DNA of 64,000 nt from the NCBI GenBank assembly GCA_002901265.1, contig PPHI01000077.1:1-64000 (forward strand). Direction: 5' to 3'. Below the pieces are notes generated by a model. That model ran no database searches. It saw only the letters and a program-made list of their open reading frames with translations, and was not told the origin of the DNA. Below, one piece after another: positions 40,508 through 49,245 of this stretch; within the stretch, counting starts at the first letter, position 1; each line of letters begins with the position of its first letter. Both the position numbers and the translations under genes were made by a program. The stretch is from Rhodopirellula baltica. Lineage in GTDB: Bacteria; Planctomycetota; Planctomycetia; Pirellulales; Pirellulaceae.

Positions 40508-41950
40508 ATGAGCAACACGCTTTCATCGGAACCGAGTCACCAGGGATCCTCAACACCGCAGTCCCCGAACTCGCATGATAGCGTTTCCGCGGGTGGCGTT
40601 TCGATCGCGCCACCCATTTCGGGCGCCGCTGCGAAGGCAATCTCGGCTCGACCGATTGAGTACGCCGCGTTCCGACCGCGGATCGGGATGATCGTCGGGC
40701 CATTAGCATCGATCTGCATCGCGGTTTGGGTCGCGACAATGCTATCCGTGCAGGTGACGGGATTGCTGGTTGTGACCACAGCGATGTGTTTTTTGATCGG
40801 TACCGTCTTGGTGATCTACACGGTACTGCGATGGGAGAATGCCGAGTCCGCGTACGAGCGTGAGCGCACCGCGGCCGAACTCTGGAACCTTCGATATGAA
40901 AACCTGAGATCCGAATTTCAACGGACCACATCCGCGCTATCACACATGACGGACGGCGTGGTGATGCTGTCGCCAAAAACCGAAATCGTTCTGATCAATG
41001 AAGCGGCGCGGCGGCTGCTCGCACTCACCAGTGGTGGACAGTATCTCGGTCGCAAGATCTCCGAGATGGTACGGATACCGGAAATCGTCGGTGCCGTCGA
41101 CCGCGCCGGAAAAGGCAACATCGACGAAAACGTCGCGGTCGAAGTCGTCGACGGTGCCGTCGTGCGTCCGGTCGCGGTCCGGGTGAACCGGATTCTAGAA
41201 ACCGAGCCCCCGCACCTCTTAATCGTGCTTAGTGATGAAACGGAAGCACAACGGGTCGAAGCCATCCGTCGCGAATTCATTGCGAACGTCTCGCACGAAC
41301 TGAAAACACCACTGGCTGCAATCAAAGGCTATGCCGAAACGGTGGAATTGGCGATTCAAGACGACCCTGAATCGGCAGCGCACTTCATCGCCCAAATTGG
41401 CAAACAATGCGACCGCTTGGAAGACCTGATCGCCGACATGATGAAGCTCGCTCGCGCCCAGTCAGGCAAAGGCACCCTGTTGATCCAGTCGCTCGACTTG
41501 GAAAAAGTAATCCACCATGCGATGACTTCGTTCCTGCCTGTCGCCGGCGCCAAGCAAATTGATCTGAAAGTAATTCCAAGTGAGAAACCCGTGCATGTGT
41601 TGGCCGACGAAGAAGCCGCGCTCACCATCACTCAGAATTTGATCAGTAATGCAATTCGACACACCAACGCCGGTGGCCACGTGACCGTGACCTGTCGCCG
41701 TGAAGACGGAGGCTGGGTGATGTCGGTAAAAGATGACGGTGTCGGCATCGCGGAAGAGTACCAGGAACGGATCTTCGAGCGTTTTTACCGTGTCGACCGC
41801 ACCCGCAAAGCGCATGATGGCGGGACGGGCATCGGCCTGTCGATTGTGAAAAACCTTACCCGTGCTCTGGGGGGGCGAGTCGGCGTGATCAGTAGCCCCG
41901 GAAAAGGCTCAAACTTCGAAGTTTGGCTGCGTCCCGCGAATTCGCAATAA
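40508..41950 (+). CDS. PhoR-like membrane sensor histidine kinase
   Basis: Two hydrophobic segments lie near residues 65-110 (GPLASICIAVWVATMLSV and LLVVTTAMCFLIGTVLVIYTVL) with almost no periplasmic loop, as in PhoR-type sensors. A PAS-like region follows (SALSHMTDGVVMLSPKTEIVLINEAARRLLAL). HisKA has H263 in NVSHELKTPLAAIKGYAE. The ATPase domain has NLISNAIRHT (N box), DDGVGIAEEYQERIFERFYRVD (G1/F) and GGTGIGLSIVKNL (G2). A TTG start at 40499 is replaced by ATG 40508. The partner regulator lies 186 bases downstream on the same strand. Phosphate sensing is possible from the PhoR-like layout, but no pst or phoU gene is present. Confidence 0.92.
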   Translation: MSNTLSSEPSHQGSSTPQSPNSHDSVSAGGVSIAPPISGAAAKAISARPIEYAAFRPRIGMIVGPLASICIAVWVATMLSVQVTGLLVVTTAMCFLIGTVLVIYTVLRWENAESAYERERTAAELWNLRYENLRSEFQRTTSALSHMTDGVVMLSPKTEIVLINEAARRLLALTSGGQYLGRKISEMVRIPEIVGAVDRAGKGNIDENVAVEVVDGAVVRPVAVRVNRILETEPPHLLIVLSDETEAQRVEAIRREFIANVSHELKTPLAAIKGYAETVELAIQDDPESAAHFIAQIGKQCDRLEDLIADMMKLARAQSGKGTLLIQSLDLEKVIHHAMTSFLPVAGAKQIDLKVIPSEKPVHVLADEEAALTITQNLISNAIRHTNAGGHVTVTCRREDGGWVMSVKDDGVGIAEEYQERIFERFYRVDRTRKAHDGGTGIGLSIVKNLTRALGGRVGVISSPGKGSNFEVWLRPANSQ

Positions 41951-42136
41951 ACTCTTCACCAAAGATTTATCGCTCCAACGGCGGGGGTAGACTGTACATT
42001 TCCGAGGATTGTTTCACCATGTCGACTTCTCAATCGGACCGCCCGAAGCTCTCTATTCGAACGCTTCGGTGTAATCTGAGTTACAATCCGTGATGTCGAT
42101 TGATCGACTGTTTGAAACACTGGCAAGCATCGACGC

Positions 42137-42823
42137 ATGTCCAATACTAAGATCCTGATCGTCGAAGACTACGGCCCACTCGCCGAGACTCTCGATTACC
42201 AATTGAAACGGGCGGGGTACGAAGTGTATCGCGCGGGCGACGGGAAAGAGGGGGTCGATCAAGCGAAGCTTTATCTTCCTGACTTGATCGTCCTCGATAT
42301 CGACCTGCCAATTCTCAATGGCGTCGAAGTCTGCAAACACCTTCGTGCGGACCCCAAAACCCGCGAGACGCTGATCCTGATGCTCAGCGCGATGGGAGAA
42401 GAATCTGACCAAGTGGTCGGCTTCGCTGTCGGCGCAGACGACTATGTCGTCAAGCCCGTCGAGAGCTACAAGGTTCTGCTGCAGCGAATCAAAGCCTTAC
42501 TGCGTCGCCGTGAACCGGTTCTCGAAGACCACGACTCGGTATCGCATCAGAACGTCACCGTCGATCGGCGTCGCTTTGTCGTCACGATCGACGAGTCACC
42601 GCTAAAACTGACCAAGAGCGAGTTTCGGTTGCTGGACACATTGATTCGCCAGCCAGGCCGTGCTTTCGGTCGCAGCGAATTGGTGGATGCGGCTCTTGGA
42701 GAAGACACCGTAGTGCTCGACCGGACGATTGACGTCCACGTTCGAGCCCTCCGCAAGAAGATGGGCACCGCAGCGGACTTGATCGAGACCGTCCGTGGCG
42801 TCGGCTATCGCTTCAAAGAGTAA
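42137..42823 (+). CDS. OmpR/PhoB-family response regulator
   Basis: A receiver domain (residues 1-115) has the phosphoacceptor D54 in LIVLDIDLPILNG, the acidic pair near 9-10 (IVEDYG) and K106 in GADDYVVKPVES. The C-terminal winged helix has the PhoB-like RSELVDAALGEDTVVLDRTIDVHVRALRKKMG and the terminal VRGVGYRFKE. Length 228. It follows the histidine kinase by 186 bases, in reversed order compared with the common regulator-then-kinase layout, and so may have its own promoter. The pair is probably autoregulated. No output gene can be assigned from the window. Confidence 0.93.
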   Translation: MSNTKILIVEDYGPLAETLDYQLKRAGYEVYRAGDGKEGVDQAKLYLPDLIVLDIDLPILNGVEVCKHLRADPKTRETLILMLSAMGEESDQVVGFAVGADDYVVKPVESYKVLLQRIKALLRRREPVLEDHDSVSHQNVTVDRRRFVVTIDESPLKLTKSEFRLLDTLIRQPGRAFGRSELVDAALGEDTVVLDRTIDVHVRALRKKMGTAADLIETVRGVGYRFKE

Positions 42824-42946
42824 CAACCGCGGATCGACCGTTTTGCCGGTAACGAATCGTTGCCGGCCGCTGGTGTGTCGGCGAATGCGACTTACGCAGC
42901 GGGCTTGTTCGCGTTGGTCATTGCGATGCCCGCGTTTCAGAAACGG

Positions 42947-42988
42947 CAATGCGGCCCGGCAGGAGCTGTTCCCACCGAAGCCGCATTG
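42947..42988. terminator. Hairpin between response regulator and DEAD-box helicase
   Basis: Arms CAATGCGGC (42947-42955) and GCCGCATTG (42980-42988) are perfectly complementary around a 24-base loop, between the convergent response-regulator and helicase genes. It is a plausible bidirectional terminator, with no strong T-run. Confidence 0.4.
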
Positions 42989-43032
42989 TTGAACATTAAT
43001 GAGCGAGTGTCTCGCTGCTGTGTCGGATGCGA

Positions 43033-45345
43033 TTAGCCGCGACCGAACTTCTTCTTTGGCTTTTTGCCGAATGGGCGACCACCACCGGGTTTGCCACCCG
43101 ATCGTCCACCTTTGCCCTCGTAATGGCTTGGTTTGCCGTCTTGGCGTCCACCACCGTTGCCTTCGGGACGCCCACCGCCAGACATCTCTGATCGGTAGCC
43201 ACCCTTTCCGCCTTTATTGCCGTATGGCTTGCCGCCTTTCTTGTTGAAGCCTCGTTTTGGCTTGCCACGACCGCCATCGTCATAACCACCTGGCCGACGT
43301 TCGGTAAACGGACGGATTCGCAGTTGTTTGCCGGAGACCCAAGTCTGCTGCAAATACTCGATCACATCGTCTGGCAAACCGGATGGAAGGTCGACGGTTG
43401 AAAAGTTATCGCGAATTGCGATTGGTCCGATTTCGGATCCGGGAATTCCAACTTCGTTCGCAATCGCACCAACAATGTTGCCGGGGCGAACACCATCAGC
43501 GTGTCCAACGCCAATCCAGTAGCGATCCATTCCCTGTTCAGGACGGTCACTAACGCGAGGCTTGCGGCGTGCCGGTCGGTCATCATCAAAATCGCGGTCA
43601 CGATCGCGAGACATCTCGCGAGAAGGCTTGCCCATTGCCAAGTCTTGCGCGACCAACGGTTGGCCACGGCGGCTGAGCACCGCAAGTGCAGCGGCGACGT
43701 CTTCCATCGGCGTTTCAGACTCTTGGACATATTCCGCCAAGATCTTCTTGAACAAACGATGGTCCGAACTGGTCATCGCTTTGCCGATTTCTTCTTTGAA
43801 GCGTTCGACGCGAACGTTGGTCAGCTCTTCTTTTCCGGGTGGATCAAAGAGTGGAATTTGCTGCTTGGTGACCTTCTCGATCAATCGCAATTTGTTGCGC
43901 TGGCGAGGAGTCAAGAAGATGTACGCGACACCTTTCCGTCCGGCGCGTCCGGTTCGGCCAATTCGGTGAACGTAGGATTCCGAATCGTGCGGCAAGTCAA
44001 AGTTAAACACGTGACTGATACGCTGCACATCCAAACCACGAGCGGCGACGTCGGTCGCAACCAGGATATCGAGACTTCCCGACTTCAGCTGATCAACCGT
44101 TTTTTGGCGGCGAGCTTGTGGCAGATCACCATTTAGCGCCGCGGCACGCAAGCCCAGCGTTGTCAGGTGATCGGCAACCGCAACGGTAGAGTCCTTCGTT
44201 TTGGTAAAGACCAACACGCCATCAGTCTCTTCCACTTCGATCAAGCGGCACAGCAATTCGCGTTTGCTGCGTTCTTGAACGATCACGCAACGCTGTTCGA
44301 TTGTGTCGGCCGTCAGTGTCTTTTTGCGGACAGTGATGACTTCTGGATCGGCCAGGTACTGATCAGCAACGCGGCGGATCGGTCCTGGCATGGTTGCCGA
44401 GAACAAAGCGATCTGTCGTTGCTCAGGAGTCTGCTGAAGAATCCATTCGACATCATCAATGAAGCCGAGGTTCAACATCTCATCAGCTTCGTCCAACACG
44501 ACCGAGCTCAAACCATCAAGCTGCAACGATCCGCGTTTGATATGGTCAATCACGCGGCCGGGCGTACCGACAACGACATGAACGCCACGCTTGAGCGCTT
44601 TGAGTTGTGGATCGTAATCGGCACCGCCGTATAGCGCGACAATTTTCAGCTTAGGGATATTCGCACCGTAGTTTTCGAACGAGTCGGCGACTTGGGTGGC
44701 CAACTCACGCGTCGGGGCGAGGACAAGAATCTGTGGGCGTTTGGCGCGTCCACCAACCTTCGACAACAGTGGCAATGCAAACGCAGCTGTCTTGCCAGTA
44801 CCGGTTTGCGACTGAGCCAAGACGTCGCGACCATCCAGAATATGCGGGATGATGCGGCGCTGGACTTCCGTCGGTTTGGAATATCCCGACAAATCCACTG
44901 CCAATTGGACTTCGTGGCTCAGGTCGAATTCGCGAAAGCTCGGTTCGTCATCGACCTGCTTAGCTTCAACCTTCGCTGTTTCTTTTGAGCTCGTTTCTTT
45001 CGAGCTCTCGTCAGCGTTGTCTGCTGCGGACTCGTCGTTGGACGCTTCGACTTCGGCGCGAGCCGCTTCGATCACGTCGCTGGCATTCGCAGGTGATTCA
45101 TCGGTCGTTGGTGATTCCGCAGTTGCCTCGTTGACTTCTGGCTCCGCTGGTACGGATTGCGTTTGCTCTGCCGACACCTCGGCGGCTGACATCTCAGCGG
45201 GCGCGGGCGATTCAATAGCCGCTTCACTTTCGGTCGCTTGGGAATCGACTGATTCCACTTGGGGTGCTGCCTGGTTGGTCACTTCTGCTTCTGGTGCCGA
45301 TTCTGTGCGCGCACCTTGATCCATCATATCCATTTCGTTCGACAT
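43033..45345 (-). CDS. DEAD-box RNA helicase with acidic N-terminal extension and DbpA-like RNA-binding domain
   Basis: ATP-dependent RNA helicase of the DeaD/CsdA group. A Q motif (FREFDLSHEVQLAVDLSGYSKPTEVQ) precedes Walker A (AQSQTGTGKT), VLDEADEMLNLGF, FSATMPG and the motif VI HRIGRTGRAGRKG. A DbpA-type RNA-binding domain follows (DRYWIGVGHADGVRPGNIVGAI), then a Gly/Arg/Lys-rich tail (GGRGKPKRGFNKKGGK). The N-terminus has about 130 extra residues rich in E, A, S and T, unusual for the family. I chose ATG 45345 (MSNEMDMMDQG); the frame continues upstream to 45573 without similarity. Total 770 residues. Ribosome assembly or cold-shock mRNA turnover is likely. Confidence 0.93.
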   Translation of the reverse strand: MSNEMDMMDQGARTESAPEAEVTNQAAPQVESVDSQATESEAAIESPAPAEMSAAEVSAEQTQSVPAEPEVNEATAESPTTDESPANASDVIEAARAEVEASNDESAADNADESSKETSSKETAKVEAKQVDDEPSFREFDLSHEVQLAVDLSGYSKPTEVQRRIIPHILDGRDVLAQSQTGTGKTAAFALPLLSKVGGRAKRPQILVLAPTRELATQVADSFENYGANIPKLKIVALYGGADYDPQLKALKRGVHVVVGTPGRVIDHIKRGSLQLDGLSSVVLDEADEMLNLGFIDDVEWILQQTPEQRQIALFSATMPGPIRRVADQYLADPEVITVRKKTLTADTIEQRCVIVQERSKRELLCRLIEVEETDGVLVFTKTKDSTVAVADHLTTLGLRAAALNGDLPQARRQKTVDQLKSGSLDILVATDVAARGLDVQRISHVFNFDLPHDSESYVHRIGRTGRAGRKGVAYIFLTPRQRNKLRLIEKVTKQQIPLFDPPGKEELTNVRVERFKEEIGKAMTSSDHRLFKKILAEYVQESETPMEDVAAALAVLSRRGQPLVAQDLAMGKPSREMSRDRDRDFDDDRPARRKPRVSDRPEQGMDRYWIGVGHADGVRPGNIVGAIANEVGIPGSEIGPIAIRDNFSTVDLPSGLPDDVIEYLQQTWVSGKQLRIRPFTERRPGGYDDGGRGKPKRGFNKKGGKPYGNKGGKGGYRSEMSGGGRPEGNGGGRQDGKPSHYEGKGGRSGGKPGGGRPFGKKPKKKFGRG

Positions 45346-45834
45346 TCTTGTACTTGCTGAAACCTTCGTTCTTAGATCGATTGGGCGGTGTCCCCAGACA
45401 CCAAGCTGACCGACGCCACAGCGTGTCATGCCATAACAGGCCCAATCGTGATGCGTAGTCGTTGAACTCGGGTCTAAACATGCACAACTTGGGTGCAGAA
45501 ATAGATGGCAAACTCTTGGGTTTGCATCGATTTGGCGGGACAGAGAATCTTCCACCGCCAGACTTAAGCTCACGCAACTCGCGACGCTGGGCAGAGTCTA
45601 TCCTTGCCTTTTCGATTCAGGAAGGCATAAAACGGTCCCGTACTGCAATTGCGAACACCTTGCATGCGAACCCGATTGCGTCCGAGGGTCGACCGACTAT
45701 GAATGCATACGATGACGCGTATCCGCGTCATCGAAGACAGTGGTTTGCAGTAGCCATGGACCGCCACAAGGGCGTGCGACGTCCCGCTATTGCAGCCAGA
45801 CCCTCCCCCGCAAATCTTCGGAACGGCCACTCGA
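45346..45834. other. 5' leader of the helicase and 3' flank of the MocR gene
   Basis: About 490 bases with no supported gene. A perfect hairpin GGTGTC-CCCA-GACACC lies at 45387-45402, about 40 bases upstream of the helicase start. The helicase frame stays open as far as 45573. A long 5' leader would fit a cold-regulated RNA helicase, but this is only an inference. Confidence 0.4.
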
Positions 45835-47334
45835 TCAGACCGAAACGCCACAATAGGCTTGATACCAACAGTCGACCGCCTCGATGATTTTTGCGTTGTC
45901 GTATGCGGCGAACCCGAGAACCAATCCCGCACCGCGTTTGGGATCGTGCGTGTAGATACTGACCGGATGGAAATCGATGTTGGCTGCCTTCGCGGAATTG
46001 GCCAACGCGGTTTCGATACGTTTCGTTTTTCCAAAGACCGTCAAATGCATCCCGGACGGTTGCTGCGTGAAATGCATTTGATCGCCAAAGCGTTGCCGTA
46101 GCGCATCGCACAGCGTTTGCTGCCGCTCCGCATACGCAATCCGCATTTTCTGTAAGTGCTTCACAAATTGCCCCGTCTGAATAAACCGACACAGCACCAT
46201 CTGCCAGATCGCAGGCGAGAACCGATCGCTTAGCCAACGAGCGTAGGAGAATGTTCGTGCAAGCTGCCGAGGCAACACCAAGAATCCCAAACGGATCGCC
46301 GGAAACGTCAACTTGCTGAACGAGCCCATGTAAACGACGCAGCCGGATTGATCTAAACTGGTCATCGCCGGCAGTCGCCTGCCCACATACCGAAACTCGC
46401 CGTTGTAGTCGTCTTCAATCAACCAGACTCGGTTGGTTTTCGCGTACTGCAACAATTCGAGACGCCGCGGAAGCGACATCGTCATCCCCAGCGGCCACTG
46501 CCCACCCGGCGTCGTGTAAATCAAACGAGGGCGTTGTTTTTTGGGCAGCCTCGCCAACTCGTCGACACGAATCCCGTCCTCATCGTGCGCGAGTGAAACG
46601 GTCTTAAGTCCGGCCAAATCAAAGATCTGTCGTGCTGGCATATAACCCGGATCTTCTAAGCCAGCAGTGTCGCCTTGATCGAGCAATATCTGAGCCAACA
46701 AAGCCATTCCCTGTTGTGCCCCTGACGTCACCAAGATTTGATCTTCATCGCATCGAACACCTCGCGATGCCCACATGTATTCGGCGATCGCTTGGCGCAA
46801 TGGCTTGTACCCTTGCGGGTCAACGCCGGACAACTGGTTTTCATCCACAAGTCTTACTTGGCTAAGCGCGAGTTTTCGCCACGCTTCCAATGGAAACAAA
46901 TCGAGCGCCGGAAGGTGCGGCCGAAAGGGCCTTGGCCAACCGACATCGGGGACAAAGTCTTCGAACTGGGCCATCGTTTGCCCATAACTCGAAAGCTCCA
47001 TTTCCAGCTGTCGAGTCGATTCAGGAAGAGCCGCATCTGCCAGAACCGGTGCAGCCAATTCGGGAATATCCGCTGACACCCTCGTCCCCGAACCATGGGC
47101 GGCGTCCAAGTAACCTTCGCTGATCAATTGGTCATAAGCGCTGATCACTGTGTTGCGGGAGACTTGCAAGGTACTCGCCAATTGCCTGGTCGACGGCAGC
47201 TTTTCCCCGGCAGGTAACATGCCCGTCTGGATCGCTGACCGAAGGTAGTCTTCCAATTGTCGGAACAATGGCTGCGGGTCGTTTTCGTTCAGCCCAATGG
47301 ATTCAAACTCGAATCGGGTCCGCTTTCGATTCAT
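45835..47334 (-). CDS. MocR/PdxR-type regulator (GntR HTH fused to aminotransferase fold)
   Basis: Transcription regulator combining an N-terminal winged helix (PLFRQLEDYLRSAIQTG ... KLPSTRQLASTLQVSRNTVISAYDQL) with a full class I aminotransferase domain. The PLP lysine is K341 in GSFSKLTFPAIRLGF, and EDDYNGEFRY is the family's characteristic aspartate motif. Length 499. It is divergent from the AhpD-like gene, with 114 bases between starts. A direct repeat begins three bases upstream of its own start codon, so autoregulation is likely. Known MocR proteins sense PLP, GABA or taurine; the ligand here is unknown. Confidence 0.93.
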   Translation of the reverse strand: MNRKRTRFEFESIGLNENDPQPLFRQLEDYLRSAIQTGMLPAGEKLPSTRQLASTLQVSRNTVISAYDQLISEGYLDAAHGSGTRVSADIPELAAPVLADAALPESTRQLEMELSSYGQTMAQFEDFVPDVGWPRPFRPHLPALDLFPLEAWRKLALSQVRLVDENQLSGVDPQGYKPLRQAIAEYMWASRGVRCDEDQILVTSGAQQGMALLAQILLDQGDTAGLEDPGYMPARQIFDLAGLKTVSLAHDEDGIRVDELARLPKKQRPRLIYTTPGGQWPLGMTMSLPRRLELLQYAKTNRVWLIEDDYNGEFRYVGRRLPAMTSLDQSGCVVYMGSFSKLTFPAIRLGFLVLPRQLARTFSYARWLSDRFSPAIWQMVLCRFIQTGQFVKHLQKMRIAYAERQQTLCDALRQRFGDQMHFTQQPSGMHLTVFGKTKRIETALANSAKAANIDFHPVSIYTHDPKRGAGLVLGFAAYDNAKIIEAVDCWYQAYCGVSV

Positions 47335-47337
47335 CGC

Positions 47338-47377
47338 AAAGTGGTCCTATTGGAAACAGCAAAAGTGGATCTAGGGG
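47338..47377. promoter_or_regulatory. Candidate MocR operator: 16-base direct repeat with 24-base period
   Basis: Two copies of AAAGTGG-nn-CTA-nn-GG occur at 47338-47353 and 47362-47377. They abut the MocR start codon on one side and lie about 70 bases before the divergent AhpD-like gene on the other. A palindrome CCAATTGG follows at 47382-47389. Direct repeats are the usual target layout of MocR regulators, so this is the best operator candidate. Confidence 0.5.
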
Positions 47378-47448
47378 CACACCAATTGGATGTTAGCTTA
47401 TCCATCGTCACACGTCAGCGGTGACACAATCCACATTGGAGTCCGACG

Positions 47449-47964
47449 ATGAAACAACGTTTGAATTACCCCGCTGTATTGCCACAGGAAATCGAGCTTC
47501 TGATGAAGCTCGAAGGTCTGGTCGAGGAAAGCGGATTGCCGTTGAACCTGATCGAAATGGTCAAGCTGCGAAGTTCGATCCTCAACGGCTGTTCGTTCTG
47601 CGTCCGGCTACACACACAGCGACTCCGGCGACAAGGCGAACCAGACTTACGTGTTGACCTAGTTTCCGCTTGGCGAGAAGCCCCCTGCTTCGACGCACGC
47701 GAACGTGCCACCTTGGAGTTCACCGAAGCTCTGACGCTGGTCAGCCAATCGCAGCAGATTCCCGATGAGCTCTACGATCGCGTCCATTCGTTTTTTAGCG
47801 ACCGCGAAATGGCGACTTTGACGTTGGCCATCGGCATGATCAACACCTGGAATCGCTTCGCGTTGGCCTTTCAATCAGATCTTAGCTCAATCGACTACCT
47901 GTTGAAAAAGACGGCTGAGATGGATGAAGCATTCGCGGAATCTCGTTTGGCCGCATGCTCGTAG
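47449..47964 (+). CDS. AhpD-like carboxymuconolactone decarboxylase-family protein
   Basis: Small all-helical protein of 171 residues in the AhpD/CMD group. The redox motif C48-x-x-C51 with H55 (NGCSFCVRLHTQ) matches the AhpD active site used in peroxide reduction with peroxiredoxins, rather than a true decarboxylase. TLAIGMINTWNRFALAF near the C-terminus is also typical. ATG at 47449. It is the first gene downstream of the MocR operator and is followed by the cupin gene after 55 bases, so it is probably under MocR control. The physiological peroxidase partner is unknown. Confidence 0.9.
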   Translation: MKQRLNYPAVLPQEIELLMKLEGLVEESGLPLNLIEMVKLRSSILNGCSFCVRLHTQRLRRQGEPDLRVDLVSAWREAPCFDARERATLEFTEALTLVSQSQQIPDELYDRVHSFFSDREMATLTLAIGMINTWNRFALAFQSDLSSIDYLLKKTAEMDEAFAESRLAACS

Positions 47965-48019
47965 TCGTCCGAACTCCATTTCACCAAACGTCTCGCCTGT
48001 TTAGCCCCCAGGAATCTCT

Positions 48020-48487
48020 ATGAAATTTCACGCTCAATCACTCATGCTGTTCGCCCTCTTTCTAGTCGGGTCAATCACAGCAACGAACGTCACGGTCGCC
48101 AATGAAGGCCACGACATGTCGGCAAGCATCGAAGTCTTGCAGTCAGTCGATATCGAAAGCGAAGGCCCCACCAAAATGAAGTCAACCACTTTGATCGTTC
48201 ACTTCAAACCGGGCGAGTCGCACCCGCCGCACCGTCATCCTGGTGCAGTCTTCGGCTATGTCCTCGAAGGCGAACTTGACTTTGCGATCGCAGACAAGCC
48301 CGTACGCACATTGAAGACTGGCGAAACGTTCTTTGAACCTAAGATGATTCTTCACCGCGTCGCCGCAAACCCAAGCAAAACCAACAATGCAAAGATCCTG
48401 GTGGTGATGCTGCACCCACACGACGCAAAGCAACTGGTCATTCCTGAACCTACCAATAGCGAAGCACACGGTCATGGAAAACACTGA
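48020..48487 (+). CDS. Secreted cupin-domain protein
   Basis: Single-domain beta-barrel cupin of 155 residues exported by a Sec signal (MLFALFLVGSITATNVTVA). Metal ligands are visible in HPPHRHPGAVFGYVLEGELDF (His cluster and Glu) and in ILHRVAAN. The C-terminus ends in His-rich HGHGKH, which may bind metal or be dispensable. Possible roles are metal-dependent oxygenase or small-molecule binding. ATG at 48020 has AGGAATCT upstream. The DoxX-like gene overlaps its end by 14 bases, indicating translational coupling. Confidence 0.88.
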   Translation: MKFHAQSLMLFALFLVGSITATNVTVANEGHDMSASIEVLQSVDIESEGPTKMKSTTLIVHFKPGESHPPHRHPGAVFGYVLEGELDFAIADKPVRTLKTGETFFEPKMILHRVAANPSKTNNAKILVVMLHPHDAKQLVIPEPTNSEAHGHGKH

Positions 48488-48941
48488 AACCTCGTTGATT
48501 CCCGCCGCACTGTTGGCAACACGCGTCGCTTTGGCAGCGAGCTTCCTATCCGCAGTTGCCGATCGCTTTGGTCTTTGGGGAGAAGTCGGTACCGGCTCCG
48601 TTGCATGGGGTAACTTTGAAAACTTCCTCGCTTACACCGGGTTGTTGCTTTGGTTTCTTCCGGCATCGCTGGTCGCGATCGCCGGATGGGTCGCCACAGT
48701 CCTTGAAGTGGTGATTGCGATCGGTCTTTTGGTCGGCTTTCGTCTAACTACCGTTGCTTGCTGCAGCGGGGCACTGCTGTTGTCGTTTGCCATTTCCATG
48801 ACACTCGCAACGGGTTTCGAAGCGGCATTGTCTTATTCCGTCTGGACGGCCGCATCCGCGTCGTTCCTGCTTGCAGCAGTCTCAGCAAATCACGCCCCAT
48901 CCGCATCCACTCAAGCTCCCATCGATCATCCGGCATCCTGA
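48474..48941 (+). CDS. DoxX-like integral membrane protein
   Basis: A 155-residue protein with about four hydrophobic helices (LIPAALLATRVALAASFLSA, LLLWFLPASLVAIAGWVATV, VVIAIGLLVGFRLTTVACC, ALLLSFAISMTL). This matches the DoxX/DUF417 group, associated with electron transfer or redox sensing at the inner membrane. It overlaps the cupin gene by 14 bases and ends the set of AhpD-like, cupin and DoxX-like genes. Function in this group is poorly known. A membrane redox partner for the secreted cupin is a plausible inference only. Confidence 0.75.
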   Translation: MENTETSLIPAALLATRVALAASFLSAVADRFGLWGEVGTGSVAWGNFENFLAYTGLLLWFLPASLVAIAGWVATVLEVVIAIGLLVGFRLTTVACCSGALLLSFAISMTLATGFEAALSYSVWTAASASFLLAAVSANHAPSASTQAPIDHPAS

Positions 48942-49245
48942 CGACTGCCGAGCACGATCTCGCGACATCGTGGGATATCAGACAGCAGCACACGGCTCAG
49001 ACAGGGCGACGTTCCTACTGAGCCGCTGCCCTACTGAGCCACTGCGACGGTTGTCCACCGCAGCGGATTCGCGAAACCGCATCGTTTTTCGTAGAGACGC
49101 ACTTCTAAGTTAGCGACGCGACGACTTCTTGGTGTAATCCACTGCTTGCCCACCCGCGGGAGCCAGATCGGTCTTGTTTGCCACTGGCCGGCGTGTATCG
49201 TTAGGGCGCTAACGATCCCTCCCAAATTGCACGACGCGTTGACCG
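48942..49245. other. Intergenic region upstream of the MarR gene
   Basis: About 300 bases between the DoxX-like gene and the MarR start. Apart from the palindrome at 49197-49216 nothing recognisable was found, and no open frame here shows family features. Confidence 0.4.
49197..49216. promoter_or_regulatory. Perfect palindrome, likely MarR operator
   Basis: Eight-base arms ATCGTTAG and CTAACGAT flank GGCG, ending 29 bases before the MarR start codon. The TTAG-N4-CTAA core matches the known target layout of SlyA/MarR-type regulators. It is therefore the probable site of autorepression of the MarR-HlyD-RND operon. Confidence 0.75.

Noticed and set aside
42019-42093. Short leader peptide gene in the kinase-regulator spacer
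   Set aside because: A 24-residue frame can occur by chance; kept only as a low-interest finding.
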